A stretch of DNA of 64,000 nt, taken from positions 66,303,719 to 66,367,718 of the forward strand of contig OY720348.1 of NCBI GenBank assembly GCA_963082975.1, given 5' to 3'. Under the pieces are notes generated by a model. The model searched no databases. It had not been told where the DNA came from and saw only the letters and a program-made list of their open reading frames with translations. Origin of the DNA: Labia minor. Its lineage: Eukaryota; Arthropoda; Insecta; Dermaptera; Spongiphoridae. This document shows, piece by piece, positions 12,315 through 24,900 of the stretch (position 1 is its first letter; each line of letters opens with the position of its first letter). The position numbers and the translations under genes are program-made.

Positions 12315-15120
12315 ATTATATAAGAAATATAGAAATTATAGTGATATATATAAAAAGCGGGTGGGAAAGTGGGTGTTTCGTGGTCGCGTGCAGCCATAAT
12401 GCCAATTGCCTATCTCTAAGGGGCATAGTAAAAATTCACTTTTTTTTTAAAAATATTGATGAAATTTTATGACAATCAACCCCTATTTTTTATGATCGGA
12501 TATTGTTTTAATTGATATTTCTCGTAGGGGGTGTATGTATAGGGGGAATAAAAATTTCATCCGTTTTGCTCTAACTCACCCCTAAATACGTTTTTTCTTA
12601 GAAAAACACCCTTTTTTCAATTTATTAAAATTTCTCTTAGATATGATTTAATTAATTTCATTATCTATAGTTCAACCTTATCTAGGCACTTATATTGAAC
12701 AATGGTTTTTTCATTTTTTTAAAATTCCAATTCCTTCAGGGTAAATTTCAACCCTTAATTTTTAACTTTCAATTGAAAAAATAAAACCTTCCCAATAAAA
12801 TTTTTTAATTTTTTTTTTTTTAAATTATTTAAAAAAATTTATATTTTTATATTAAATTATTTCTAAATTTCAAAAAACATTAATTAAAGAACCTTTATAT
12901 AAAACTACCCTTTTTTCAAATTATTAAAATTTCTTTTAGAGATGATTTAATTACTTTCACTATCTATAGTTTACTCTTATCTAGGTCCTAATCATTAAAC
13001 ATTGGATTTTCTCATTTTTTTTTAAAATTCCAATACCTTCATGGTAAATTCCAACCCTTAATTTTTAACTTTCAATTGAGAAAAATAAAACATTCCCAAT
13101 AAAATTTTTTAGTTTCATTTTTTTTAAATTATTTAAAAAAATGTATATTTTTATATTCAATAATATTTTATTACTAATAACGACGTCTCAACGATGTCTT
13201 TCGCTTTATCTTAATATATAAATATGAAAGAGAGATCAAACATTTATACTACATATTTTTAAACAAATTATATTTCAATTAATATACAAATGAAAAAAAT
13301 AGCTTTTCTAAAATCTTATCTTAACAATTTGTTATATATTCAATTTAAAGTGAATTTCAATTATTTCAATATTTAAATTAAACAATAATAAATAAAGAGT
13401 TAAATTTTCATAATTATTACTTTTAATAAAATTTATAATTGTTATTATTATTTATTTCTGTAAATCTTGGATTCAATTGAGACTATCATTTGAAAATATT
13501 ATATAGGAGATGTTTCATACTTGGCAACTCTTGTAGAAGTGACTCTGTGAAGGCCTCACCCCAGCTTAACTAGAAAAACCAAACTATTCATATTAAAAAT
13601 CTAATCGGGTAATTACTTCTTTTGTTAAAGAAAAAATGAAAATATAATTATAATTAATTATTATATTGGAATATTACTATATAATAATAATTGATTTCGT
13701 TTTATTAATGGTAAGTTTTATTATTATTATTTTTTTTTAATATTAGTTGTAAGTATTACAAAAATTAATGATAATAATAATATTAATAGTATTAATATTT
13801 CAAAATAATTGCCCCCGTGAATGCATACGTAACCTTAATTTCCGATCTCCAAGGGACTAAGTAAAAAATGAATATTTCTTTAATTAATGTCGCGTGAAGT
13901 CATCACAGCAATTGCCTATCTCTAAGGGGCTTGGTAAAAATTCACTTTTTTTATAAAAATATGATGAAATTTTATGACAATCAACCCCTATTTTTTATGA
14001 TCGGATATTGTTTTAATTGATATTTCTCATAGGGGGTGTAATAGGGGGAATAAAAATTTCATCCATTTTGCTCTAACTCACCCCTAAATATGTTTTTTCT
14101 TAGAAAAACACCCTTTTTTCAGTTTATTAAAATTTCTCTTAGATATGATTTAATTAATTTCATTATCTATAGTTTAGTCTTATCTAGGCACTTATATTGA
14201 ACAATGGTTTTTTCATTTTTTTAAAATTCCAATTCCTTCAGGGTAAATTTCAACCCTTAATTTTTAACTTTCAATTGAAAAAATAAAACCTTCCCAATAA
14301 AATTTTTTAATTTTTTTTTTTTTTAAATTATTTAAAAAAATTTATATTTTTATAGTAAATTATTTCTAAATTTCAAAAACACATTAATTAAAGAACCTTT
14401 ATATAAAATAACCCTTTTTTCAAATTATTAAAATTTCTTTTAGAAATGATTTAATTACTTTCACTATCTATAGTTTACTCTTATCTAAGTCATAAACATT
14501 AAACATTGGATTTTTCATTTTTTTAAGAATTCCAATACCTTCAGGGTAAATTCCAACCCTTAATTTTTAACTTTCAATTGAGAAATATAAAACCTTCCCA
14601 ATAAAATTTTTTAGTTTCATTTTTTTTAAATTATTTAAAAAAATTGATATTTTTATATTCAATAATATTTTATTACTAATAACGATGTCTCAACGATGTC
14701 TTTCTCTTTATCTTAATATATAAATATGAAAGAGAGATAAAACATTTATCCTACATATTTTTAAAAATGTATATTTCAATTAATATACAAATGAAAAAAA
14801 AGGTTTTCTAAAATCTATCTTAACAATTTATTATATATTCAATTTAAAGTGATTTCAATTATTTCAATATTTATACTAAACAATAATAAATCAAGAGTTA
14901 TTAAAACAATATCCAATCATAAAAAATAGGGGTTGTTTAATATAAAATTTCATAGATATTTTTATAAAAAAAGTAAATTTTTACTTAGTTACGTTTAATT
15001 AGTGTTATGCCCACACGCGCGCATTCACCACCCACTTTTCCAACCTCTTTTTATTTATATCACTATAATTTCTATATTTTTCATCCAATTTCAAGCAAAT
15101 TTCACTTCTAATCATTAAAT
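12315..15120. repeat. Nested direct and inverted repeat block
   Basis: A unit starting at CAATTGCCTATCTCTAAGGG near 12403 recurs about 1,506 bases later (near 13909). Each unit contains two diverged sub-copies of a roughly 300-bp block (CCCTTTTTTCAA, CTATCTATAGTTTA, CCTTCCCAATAAAATTTTTT). The left flank (about 12320-12515) recurs inverted at about 14905-15110, so the whole block is a large palindrome with direct repeats inside. A partial extra copy lies at 30880-31230. No gene. Confidence 0.75.
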
Positions 15121-15983
15121 ATCTTTTTTTTAATCTTATTTTACGTTTACGTTTAATTAGTGTTACGTGTTAATTATATTATTAATCTTATTAATTTCCC
15201 TTCTTCTGATTCTCTGTTCTCTCAGCACATCCTATATATATTTTGTTATTAGCATTCCAATCCTATTAAAATATTTTTTTTTCTATTTTTTTCACATCAT
15301 TTAATTTAACATAATAACAACTATGAGAATCTCATCTCTCATTTTACTAAAACTAATATTACATATTTTTATCTTTCTATCTATTTGATGTTCTTTCTAT
15401 CTGTCTATCTTTTGTCTAATCTATTTATTCTTATGTTATTCTTATTTTTCTAGCAAGATTTATTTACAATTCAATAGAGAATTAATTATTCAATGATTAT
15501 TGAAAATTGGAAACCGACAAGAGGAGAAGAACTAAAATTTCAATCAAAAAGTCATTATTTTTTATTTAATTTTGTATTTAAAATAATTCATATATATATA
15601 AAAAACATGATAAGACAAATATTATAATAGATCGATAACTAAAGAATTACATAAATTTCGTTAATTTCTCTTGATATCTAACTTTGATTTCTTTCTTTTT
15701 TTTGCTTCTTTTCTATTTCATGATGAAATTTTCATTCAAAAAAATCAATAAAAAATATTATATTTGAATATTACTATATAATAATATAATAACAATAATA
15801 TTATTTATGTATTTATTTATTTATATATAATTATCATAACTCATGTAACTTTCTGTAATATATGAATTACTACTTAAAATAAAACAAATAAATTTAAATA
15901 ATTATGAAGTTTAAATTTCAAGTTAAAATTCCTATCCTTTCCTTTTATATTCCTATTCATCATATATACTCAATCTATAAATA
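15120..15983 (-). repeat. Family R modules in inverted orientation
   Basis: Reverse complement of modules at about 5990-6290, including the AGAGATGAGATT box, GATAGACAGATAG tract and an AACAGAGAATCAG phrase. Extends the palindromic arrangement of the preceding block. No coding sequence. Confidence 0.55.
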
Positions 15984-16895
15984 TACGAGGTAGGGTCAAA
16001 AAGTTCGCGGAATGGTCTCTTATAGTCAAGTATTTCTTAGCTGAAAGGGAAATTTTTGTTTGTGAGGTTGGCATAACTGGTAGTGAATGTGCTTTTGAGG
16101 TTAGCAGGCAGTTGTAGTTGGTTCCGTGCGTTCGGAGTTTAATATTGTAGATCGTAGTTTCTTTCTTTCGTCGGATTGTGCAATGTCGTCATTAGAGCAG
16201 CGTGGCAATATTAAATTCTGTGTGTTGCTGGAGAAATCACCCTCGGAGACTCTTGAGATGCTAAAAAAGCATACGGAAATTCTGCGATGAAGAAAACAGC
16301 AGTTTACGAGTGGCATAAGCGTTTTCGCGACGGTCGCACAACAATTGATGATGACGTTCGGACTGGGCGGCCTTCCACTTCCACTACAGACGACAATGTT
16401 GAGCGCGTTCGACAAATTGTGCGTGCGGACAGACGAACAACCATCAATAATATTGCCTCTGAAGTTGGTATTTCACATGGGAGTGTTCACAGCATTCTTC
16501 ATAATGACTTGAACATGCATCGTGTTTGCTTGCACTTTGTTCCAAAAATGTTATCCCCTGAGCAAAAGGAAATGAGAGTGACCCTGTCCAGGGACTTGAT
16601 TGAAATGGCTGATGCTGTAGCTGTCAAGCTACCTGCGCAAAATTGTTACAGGTTAAAAATGGCATTGAAGGGACATCGTTTTGCTGATTCGTCAGAGGTG
16701 ATTGAAAATGCGACGGAGCGGCTGAAGGAACTTTCAAAAAACGGCTTTCAAGAGTGTTTCCAACAATTATATGGTGGAATAAATGTGTAGATGCAGGAGG
16801 AGAGTATTTTGAAGGGAAATAATGTAAGAATGTTATAAATATTTTTAATAAATTTTTAATAACCAATTCCGCGAACTTTTTGACCCTACCTCGTA
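15984..16895 (+). mobile_element. Internally deleted mariner element
   Basis: Perfect 30-bp inverted ends beginning TACGAGGTAGGGTCAAAAAG, flanked by TA (15982-15983 and 16896-16897). The element is about 0.9 kb, whereas autonomous mariners are about 1.3 kb. The ends are intact, so it could have been moved by a full-length relative. GC content and codon use stand out from the AT-rich flanks, suggesting a recent arrival. Confidence 0.93.
16183..16790 (+). pseudogene. Truncated mariner transposase
   Basis: The reading starts MSSLEQRGNIKFCVLLEKSP at 16183. A single-base loss near 16265-16275 ends this frame with TGA; the protein continues in the frame of 16287-16790 with the mariner DNA-binding part (AVYEWHKRFRDGR, GRPSTST, GISHGSVHSIL). 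After about codon 110 of this frame the sequence jumps directly to the C-terminal tail (LKMALKGHRFADSS, AGGEYFEG), so the DD34D catalytic core with all three acidic residues is deleted. It can at most bind its ends. Confidence 0.9.
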
Positions 16896-16897
16896 TA

Positions 16898-17750
16898 TAT
16901 ATAAGCCAAAATTAGAATAAATAGAATTTTGAAGTGAAATAAATAAAATAGATACAAAAATAAATAGAAAGATGAAATACCAAAATAATAAATAATAGAT
17001 ATAATAATAATATAAGTATATTTTGAAAGAGAAATAATTAGTAAAAAAGAATATAAATATAGGTAAAAACAATATAAAAGAGACTATATTACAATAATAT
17101 ATATATATATATATATATCATTTAGTCTAAAAACAATATAAAAAAAAATAATCTTATAAATAAAAATGACTTTTGTAATTGCATCACTCAATAACGCCTG
17201 GACCAATTTTGACAATTCTTTTTTTAAAATGTTCGTTGAAGTCCAAGGATGGTTTTTCCGGCGAGAAAAAATCGAATAATTGTCGGGAAAACCCTAAAAA
17301 CAGCCCTTTTCTTTACATTTTCTTATTGATGACGTCACAGCTAGGGATAAAAAATGATTACCGCCGTTTTTTAAAATAATTAAATTATTCTATAGATTAT
17401 AAAATATTTTTAAGAATAATAATTAATTTTATCAAATAAATATCTAATTATTTTCAGGTAATTTTATATATATTTTAATATTATTATTATAGTTTTAATT
17501 TTTTTAAGTAATTTCTTTTTATTTTAATTTTTATATTTAAGCTAAATATCATTTAATATTTTTTAAATTTATTAATTTAATTAAATACATTTGTTTAAAA
17601 TTGTTTTTCATAATATCAAATAGTTTGAATTTCTATTTAAAACGTTTTATTTATTTAATTTAATTTTATTTATTTTTTGATCATTTTATTTGTATTTTTA
17701 TATTAATAATTGTTTTTTTTAGATAATTTAAAACATTTCGATTGCCTTTT
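16898..17750. other. AT-rich intergenic stretch
   Basis: Holds (AT)n at 17098-17118 and, at 17165-17380, a tract with GGACCAATTTTGACAATTC and TTGATGACGTCACAGC, which looks like a remnant of the 'target-like' dispersed repeats elsewhere. No gene seen. Confidence 0.5.
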
Positions 17751-17752
17751 TT

Positions 17753-18125
17753 ACCGACCGACGATAGTAAGGGAGGTATTGTTTTCACACCAAATTTCAC
17801 ATGAGGAGATTTTTTTACATATCACCACGAATGTATTGGTTTTATCCTCGGGAAAAATCATCTTCATTATGTTTTTTATAATTTAAAATTATATGACGTC
17901 ACCCAGCCCTTCATGACGTCACAGCCTCCTTATTATAATCACGGGCAACGCCGGCTACTTCAGCTATATATTATAAATAAAATAAAATTAAAAATATTTA
18001 TGTTCTATCCATATCTGTTTTTTATTACATTAATAGATATATTAAAATTATTTGAAATTGTTTCTGTAGCTGGAAATTAATTTATTTCAAACCGTCGGTC
18101 GGTTCAGACCTGGCTACAGGTCAAC
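17753..18125 (+). repeat. ACCGACCGACG repeat, copy 3
   Basis: Starts ACCGACCGACGATAG and ends CAAACCGTCGGTCGGTTC. The centre is shortened relative to copy 2. It carries an added CACGGGCAACGCCGGCTACT hairpin at 17940-17958 followed by CAGCTATAT, not present in copy 1; this resembles the terminal hairpin of a Helitron, perhaps a small insertion. Confidence 0.72.
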
Positions 18126-18269
18126 TTATTACTTGATTAATTTTGAATTTTGATTTTATTTATTTATTTACTTAAAAATTTAATTTTATTAAATAAATAT
18201 CTAATTATTTTCAGGTAAGTTTATATATTTTTTATTTTTTAATCTCATTATGCTAGCTAAAATTGTTTG

Positions 18270-18915
18270 TTTGTATTAATGGTTTCGAGGCAGGTTTGTA
18301 TTAATGGTTTCGAGGCAGGAAAAGTGATGGGGTTTGAAATTAATAGTGATAATGCAAAATAAATAGTATCAGAGCGAATAATATTTGCAAAGAATTTAAA
18401 TCGAGGTTGCAATCGGGAAATTATTATCAAAGGGAATCAAAATTAAAATATATAAAACAATTATTTTTTCTGTTGTATTATATGGGTGGGAGGCATGGTC
18501 TATAACCCTGGGAGATGAGAGTAGATTCAGAGTATTTGAGAAAAGGATTCTTCCCAAGATTTATGGGCCAAAGAAAGATGAGGACACCGGGGAATAGCGG
18601 AGACTGCATAACAAGGAATTGCATGACCTCTATGCATCTCTAGATATAGGTTATAAAATAGAGAAGGCTGGGTTCGGCAGGGCACATGGCTAGAATGGGA
18701 GAGGAAAAATATATTGGTGGGGAGTTCGATTGGAAAACGTCCGTGTGGAAGACCAATTGTGAACAGGGAGGACATTGTAGGAAGGAACGTGAGAGAAATG
18801 GGACAGGGTAGGAGTTAGATGGTTATAGCTCAGAATAGGGACACTCGGGGGGGTACAGGGGGCGGAGCCCCCGTCTAGGTGTGGAGAGCGCCGAAGGCGC
18901 TCGGAGCAGCTAGTA
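18270..18915 (+). pseudogene. Decayed non-LTR reverse transcriptase C-terminus with Helitron-like 3' end
   Basis: Conceptual frames read VVLYGWEAW, then SRFRVFEKRILPKIYGP, then HNKELHDLYASLDI, broken by stops and frameshifts; this is the segment after the polymerase core in RTE/jockey-type LINEs. The tract ends with two hairpins, GGGGGCGGAGCCCCC (18860-18874) and GAGCGCCGAAGGCGCTC (18887-18903), then GGAGCAGCTAG before T. A GC-rich hairpin about 10 bases before CTAG-T is the hallmark of a Helitron 3' end. I infer a Helitron end next to, or carrying, LINE sequence. Confidence 0.6.
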
Positions 18916-19925
18916 AATTAATAAAAATGAAAGATGAGATTTTCATATTTATTATTTCATAGATATTTAATTTGATAAAATTTTCAAACTGATAAAAAAA
19001 ATAATGATAAGAGAAGAAAGGTTCAAATGAGACTGTTTTTTTTTTAAATAGTATTTGATTAAGAATATTTCGTTTTTTTAAAAATTCATGAAAAATAAAA
19101 ATAACATAAGTATAGATAGGAATAAAAAAAAGAATATGTCTTATTAATGTAATTTAAATATAATAATAAAAATGAGAGATGAGATTTTCATTTTTATTCA
19201 CTTGAAAATAGAATTAAATATTTAGTAAATTATAAATAGAATCAAGAATGAAAAAATAATATTAATAAAGGACAAAAGCTAAAAATGGGTGGAAAAAGTC
19301 TACGGAAAAGTTTGTATATGGGGAAACTGGATAGGCAAAGAAAGTACTAGGCTAATTGGAAATTAGAAGGTGAATCAAGATATAAAGCCGTTTGTTTGGT
19401 TGTAAATATAACTTATTTTATCTTACGAGCAAAAATTGTATATATACAAATATGTATTTGAAGATTTTTAAGAAATACATAAAAAAAATATAACTAAATA
19501 AAAAATATAATACTGAAGCCATCTAATTATAACAACATATATAAATATAATATAGGAACAAATATTTTATCAAGTAAATTTAAATATATTTTGTCATTTT
19601 GAAATGAAAATCAAGTTATTTTAATTCATTTTTTTATGCAGAGGGAAATAGTCGTTCTAGCAATTTAATATTTTTTAGCCGGTGATTTTACCATTGTCAA
19701 TTTCTTCCAATGCTCTTTTAAAATTTTCTTTATCATATTGAAACAACTTCCGTGACATTATCATTCCAAAAAATACCGATTTTCTTAAGATTATTTATTG
19801 AATTTTAGTAATATAATATTTTACGATAATTTATTATAGTAATAAAATTAATCTATTAAATTTTTAAATATAGAAAATAATATTTGAATGTTTAAAGAGT
19901 CACATTTCATATTATTAACATATTA
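18916..19925. other. AT-rich sequence with two family R fragments
   Basis: AATGAAAGATGAGATTTTCA (about 18925) and AATGAGAGATGAGATTTTCA (about 19170) are family R modules. The rest shows no gene or recognisable element. Confidence 0.45.
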
Positions 19926-20212
19926 CAGGAGCGTTTTCCAACCGTTTTCCCCTGGGGGGCGCGAGACTGTTGTAAGAGGGGCGCGAATGTATTAGAACCA
20001 ATTTTTTTTGCTCAAATCCATAATAATATATAATATGTTTTTGATAATTGAGTGTCTGTTTGTGTAATGTGTATGTGTTATTTTGTAGCCAATTAAATAA
20101 ATTACTATATTATGTGAGTATTTATGAAATTAGATTATTATAAAAATTTAGAGGCCTCAAGAATTTTTTGTAAACAAAGGGGACGCCGATACAGAAAGTT
20201 TGGAAACCACTG
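19926..20212. mobile_element. Probable hAT-type MITE
   Basis: Left end CAGGAGCGTTTTCCAACCG and right end AGTTTGGAAACCACTG are imperfect inverted repeats of the hAT kind, with GGGGGGCGCGAGACTG near the left end. Flanking bases do not give a clean 8-bp duplication, so the boundaries are approximate or the copy is old. Confidence 0.55.
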
Positions 20213-21078
20213 TATTAAAGTGAATAATTAACTGGACACTAACAAAAAAAAACATATGTCCAATTTGGGGTTTAGGGCTACATTTACCATCAACATCTAG
20301 TTGACTTTTAAACATTAATTTTTTAAAAAACAAAAACAAAACAAAATATAAAATAATGAACACAACTTACCTTCTTAGTTAAAGTAGCAAGCGAAAAGAA
20401 AAATTTGGCCAATTTCTAAAACCTATTTGGTAAAAATTACAAAAAAATATTTGGAAACAAATGTGGGCTTTTTATGTATATCTACTAGGTTCACTAATAT
20501 ATAATGTAGTGTTAACAACATAAAATATTGATTAAGTGCGAGATTTAAACTTATTACACAAAAAAATATATTTAGGTTTCCGCTTTAGGGGCATGTCCGC
20601 TTTATGGTCACTTACTTTAATAAGATTAATAATATATATATATAAATTTATAATATATATCGTATAAGTAAATAAAAGTGAAATAGGGAAATAGAATAAA
20701 GAATAATATTTAATGATTAGAAATAAAATTTGGTTGAAATTGGATGAAAAATTTAGAAATCATAGTGATAAATATAAAATGCATTTCAGCAGAATGCATT
20801 TGTCTTCCTAAGAAAAAATAATTTTTATAAAAAAAAATTTAAAAAAAAATTATATAAAGATAATAAGAGAGAGAAGGAAAAGAGAAATTAGGTTTTCTAA
20901 AATCATTTTAACAATTTATTATAGAATACATGTATTTTTTCTTTAAAGGAAATTGATAATATTTAAATATTTTAATTAAATAATAATAAATAAAGACTTA
21001 AATTTTCATAAGAATCTTCTCTCAAATAAAGTTATAATTGTTATTATTATTTATTATTTATCTATCTAAACTCTAAAC
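20213..21078. repeat. AT-rich stretch with repeat fragments
   Basis: 20700-20780 repeats the AATATTTAATGATTAGAA ... TTGGATGAAAAAT phrase also at 4260-4320 and 30790-30870. The remainder is low-complexity. No gene. Confidence 0.45.
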
Positions 21079-21311
21079 CAGTGTTTCTTAACATTTTTTT
21101 TACCGCGGCACACTTTAAACGGTTTAAAAATTTGTCGGCACACAAAGAAAAAGATAAGTTTACCAAATTGAAAAAAGTGGTCCCAAAAACGGTTTACCTT
21201 TTTTTTAGAACCTAAATTGGAAAAATTTAGAAAAAAAAGTCGGAAATGTTTAAGAGCTTCTTTACATTAGTAATAATTTGGTGGCACATTTTGATAAGAT
21301 GAGAATCACTT
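21079..21311. mobile_element. hAT-type MITE
   Basis: Begins CAGTGTTTCTTAACATTT and ends GATGAGAATCACTT. Exact 8-bp duplication CTCTAAAC at 21071-21078 and 21312-21319. The interior (GTCGGAAATGTTTAAGAGC, GGTTTACC) is the reverse complement of the interior of the MITE at 50267-50470, so both belong to one family. Confidence 0.88.
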
Positions 21312-21562
21312 CTCTAAACTTTTGATTCAATTGAGAATATAAAATTTGGATGTTGTTATCCATGAGTATTATATTGGAGATGATGCTCCCTTGAAATTTC
21401 TTGTCAAAGTGACTCTGAAAGGCCTCACTTCAGATTAAATAGCAAAAAGTTAATATATTATACAATTCTAATCCGATAATTATCATCTTGGGGTATTGAA
21501 AAAAATAAAATAATTTCAAAAGAAATAAATTTATATTTTTGATAATTTATATATTTAATATA

Positions 21563-21911
21563 TCTAAAGTTCAAAAATGCCAGAGGTTGAAATAACAGAT
21601 TTTATTAAAACTAAAAAGTAATTTACATTATTAGTATAATATAGTGTAATATATAGTAGATAATAAAAGGTATATTTACCTAAAAAGTAATAATTAAATT
21701 ACAAGTTATTTCTATTCAATTATGTAATAAATACAGGAATTTATATTTGACAAGATGACAGTTCAACTCTCTTTATAGAAAATGAAATAGTTCTTACTAT
21801 TAACACTTAGTCTAATGCGGTGGCTTCCTAAACTGGCGCTAGTTGTAAAAGTCAAATAGGGCGCCAGTTTAAAATATCAAATATACCAAGAACATATATT
21901 TGATATTTACA
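21563..21911 (-). repeat. 3' LTR
   Basis: 349 bp. On the minus strand it starts TGTAAATATC and ends CTTTAGA. No difference from the other LTR was found by reading. U3 contains two hairpins: 13-bp arms 21872-21884/21896-21908 at the very terminus and 10-bp arms 21830-21839/21861-21870. Confidence 0.95.
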
Positions 21912-21922
21912 CCTTCCCCCCT
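21912..21922 (-). other. Polypurine tract
   Basis: Minus-strand AGGGGGGAAGG directly abuts the 3' LTR, the expected plus-strand primer for reverse transcription. The pol stop codon lies only a few bases upstream. Confidence 0.88.
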
Positions 21923-21926
21923 GAGA

Positions 21927-24900
21927 TCATTTTTCGACCGAATACAATGATAGCTTGCTACTATGAAAGCAATTTGAAATTTTTTTTCTTTTTCCGCAAT
22001 TCACTTCATACATTGTTGGCGAAATCTTCTTTATTATTGTAAAAGGGCCGATTCTTACTGGATCTGTCTTCTTTCTGTTTAATTTGTTACCTTGCTCTAT
22101 ATACACTTGGTCTCCCGTCTTAAATTCGTAAATTTTTCTGGTTTTGTCGACACGTTTTTTATTTATGTGAAAATTCTTCATTGAGTTTTCAAATGCTTCT
22201 CTTCTATCTTTATTGAGGTCATGTTTTTTAAAAATCTCAACTGGACAAATAGATGATTGTTTTCCCATCAGTAAATATGCTGGTTCAAATTTAGTTGAAC
22301 TATGTATTGTTTTGTTGTATTCTTCTGCGCATTTCTCAGCTATTTTCGACCATGCTCCTTTCATTCCACTATTAATTTTGCATCTTATCCTATTTACCAG
22401 TGTTTGGTTTAATCTCTCGTTTAATCCATTTGATGTTGGGCAATCTATACTGGTGAATATTAATCTTATATCTAGTCCTTTTAGATATTCCCTGAATTCT
22501 TTTGAATTTAATGCTGTATATTGGTCCGCTAATATGATTTTTATTTTGTTTTTTTCTTTGATTTTATCAATGAGTTTCATGAACTCTTTTGCTTCTTGGC
22601 CTTTTGATGTCGATATCCATGCATACCTGGTAAAATGATCCACCAAAATGTGCATAAATTTCTTTGTTGAATTATTCCCTCCGAAACCTCCTACTGTATC
22701 GATGGACATGATTTCATATGGTTCAACTGGTGGGCCAAGTTTTTGCATTAAGCCTATTGTTCTACTCCTCCTCGTCTTATTTTCTCTACATATTTTGCAC
22801 TCTTCACAGAAGTCAGTTATTACTTTATCTAAGTTTTTAAAATAATAATTTGGTCTTATCTTTTCTTTTAGTTGTGCCACACCTATATGGCCGTAATATT
22901 CGTGGATTCTTTTTATTATTTCTGTTCCAAATTTTTTAGATACATAAATTCTTTTCCTTTCTTTTAAATTTTTATATATAACATTATTATGTTTTTCTAT
23001 TCTTTTATCCGAGCTAATTTCTTCCTTGTTTTCCATTTGGTCTTTTACTATTTCGTTTAGTTCAATTAAGTTTACCACCTTTATTCCGTCTTCGTTTTCA
23101 AAATATTCCAAAACAGGTTGTCTAGACAATAAGTCCGCTAGAATATTTTCTTTCCCTTTTTTGTAAATAATTCTGAAATTGAATTGAGATAAATAGTGTA
23201 CTAGATCCCCTAAAATTTCATCGGTCCTTGATTTTGTTTTTAGGTTTTCTAATGGCTTATGATCGCTGCACACTATAAATTCTCGACCCATTAGGTAGTA
23301 TTGCCAATATTTAATAGCTTCTTTAATAGCTTTACATTCTAGGTGGATTATATCCATTTTTTTTTCTTTCTCTGATAATTTCCTAGAGAAGTAAGCTACA
23401 GGATGCAGTCTTCCATCTTTTTGTGGTTGTTTTAATGCAGCCCCTAAGCCTTTCAAACTAGCATCTGTGTCAATGTATACCTCTTTTTCTGCATCGTAAA
23501 TAGCTAGAATTGGTGAAGAGCATAAGTATTCTTTTATTAAATTAAAACTTTTTTCACATTCTTCTGTCCAGACGAACTCTACATTTTTTTTTAACAATTT
23601 GTGTAATGGTTCAAATTTTTCTGCACTATTTTCTATATATTTTAGGTAAAAATTTATAGAACCTAATATACTTCTTACACCAGTTTTATCTTTAGGTGTC
23701 TTTAGTTTCTTGATTGCAATAAGATTTTCTTGTGCCGGTGATATTTTGTCTTCTTGAATCAAGTGACCTAGATATTTCACTGATTCTGTTCCAAATGTAC
23801 ACTTTTCTAATTTTATCTTGAATCCTTCCTTTTCCAGAGTTTGTAGGAGCTGTTGAATATGTTCTATATGATCTTCCCATGTTCTCGAAAAAACTAACAA
23901 GTCATCTATGTAGTTAATACAATAATCGTCCAAATTGTTTTTTCTTAATATGCTTGATAAGATCCTTTGGAAAATTGCAGGTGCATTCTTATATCCAAAA
24001 GGAAGAACGTTAAACATAAATTTCCCGTATTTTGTTATAAATGCTGATTTCTCTCGATCTTCTTTTTTTAGTTGGATACACCAGAAAGCTGAATTTATAT
24101 CAATCACACTAAAATATTTGCAATTTGGTACCTTTTCTATTATATCACTGATAGTGGGAAAGGGATAGCACTCAGGGATAACTAAGCTATTCAGTCTCCT
24201 AAAATCTATACATAATCTAGTCTTCCGACCATCTTCTTTCTTGTATGCTAGTGTAACTGGAGATGCATATGGAGAGTCAGATTCTTCTATTAATTTTGCT
24301 TCTAATAGTTTCTTTATTTGTGTTTTTATTTCTAGTTCATCTGGTTTTGTACAATTGTATGCACGTGAAGTGATATATTCATCTCTTTTTAATCTAATTT
24401 CGGCCTCTCTTGATTTTACTTTTCCAACATCATATTTGTCTTTTGCACATATGTGTTTATATTTCTCTACTAATTTTAAAATTTGAATTTTCCTCTTTTT
24501 TTCTTTTACGTGTTCTATATTTACTTTTAATGAATTTCTATTTGTTTGTTCATTTAAATGAACTTCTGATTGGGTTTCTTTTTGTTTATTTTCATTTACT
24601 TTCTTATTTATTATCCCCTTTTCTAAGTCTAAATTCTTTTCTATATCTATTAATTTTTTTGTTTCATTATTTTTATCTTTTTGCCAGATGTCTAAATTTT
24701 CATCTTGAAGAAGCCTAAAACTTTTTATGGCATTTAATCCTAATAGTAAATCGTAAGAAAAGTTATTCTTTTTTATTACGTATACGTTTAATTTATTTGT
24801 AATATTTCCTATTTTTAGTGTTATATTTGCTCTGCCGGAAGAGAAGTTAAATCCATTGATCGTTTTGAAAGCACTTTTTTGTTTCAATAACGTTGTTTTT

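Noticed and set aside
19926..20212. Exact 8-bp duplication for this MITE
   Set aside because: Flanks ACATATTA and TATTAAAG do not match, so only the inverted ends support the call.
22213..24718. Several plus-strand frames of 60-140 codons
   Set aside because: They are antisense shadows of the gypsy pol gene.
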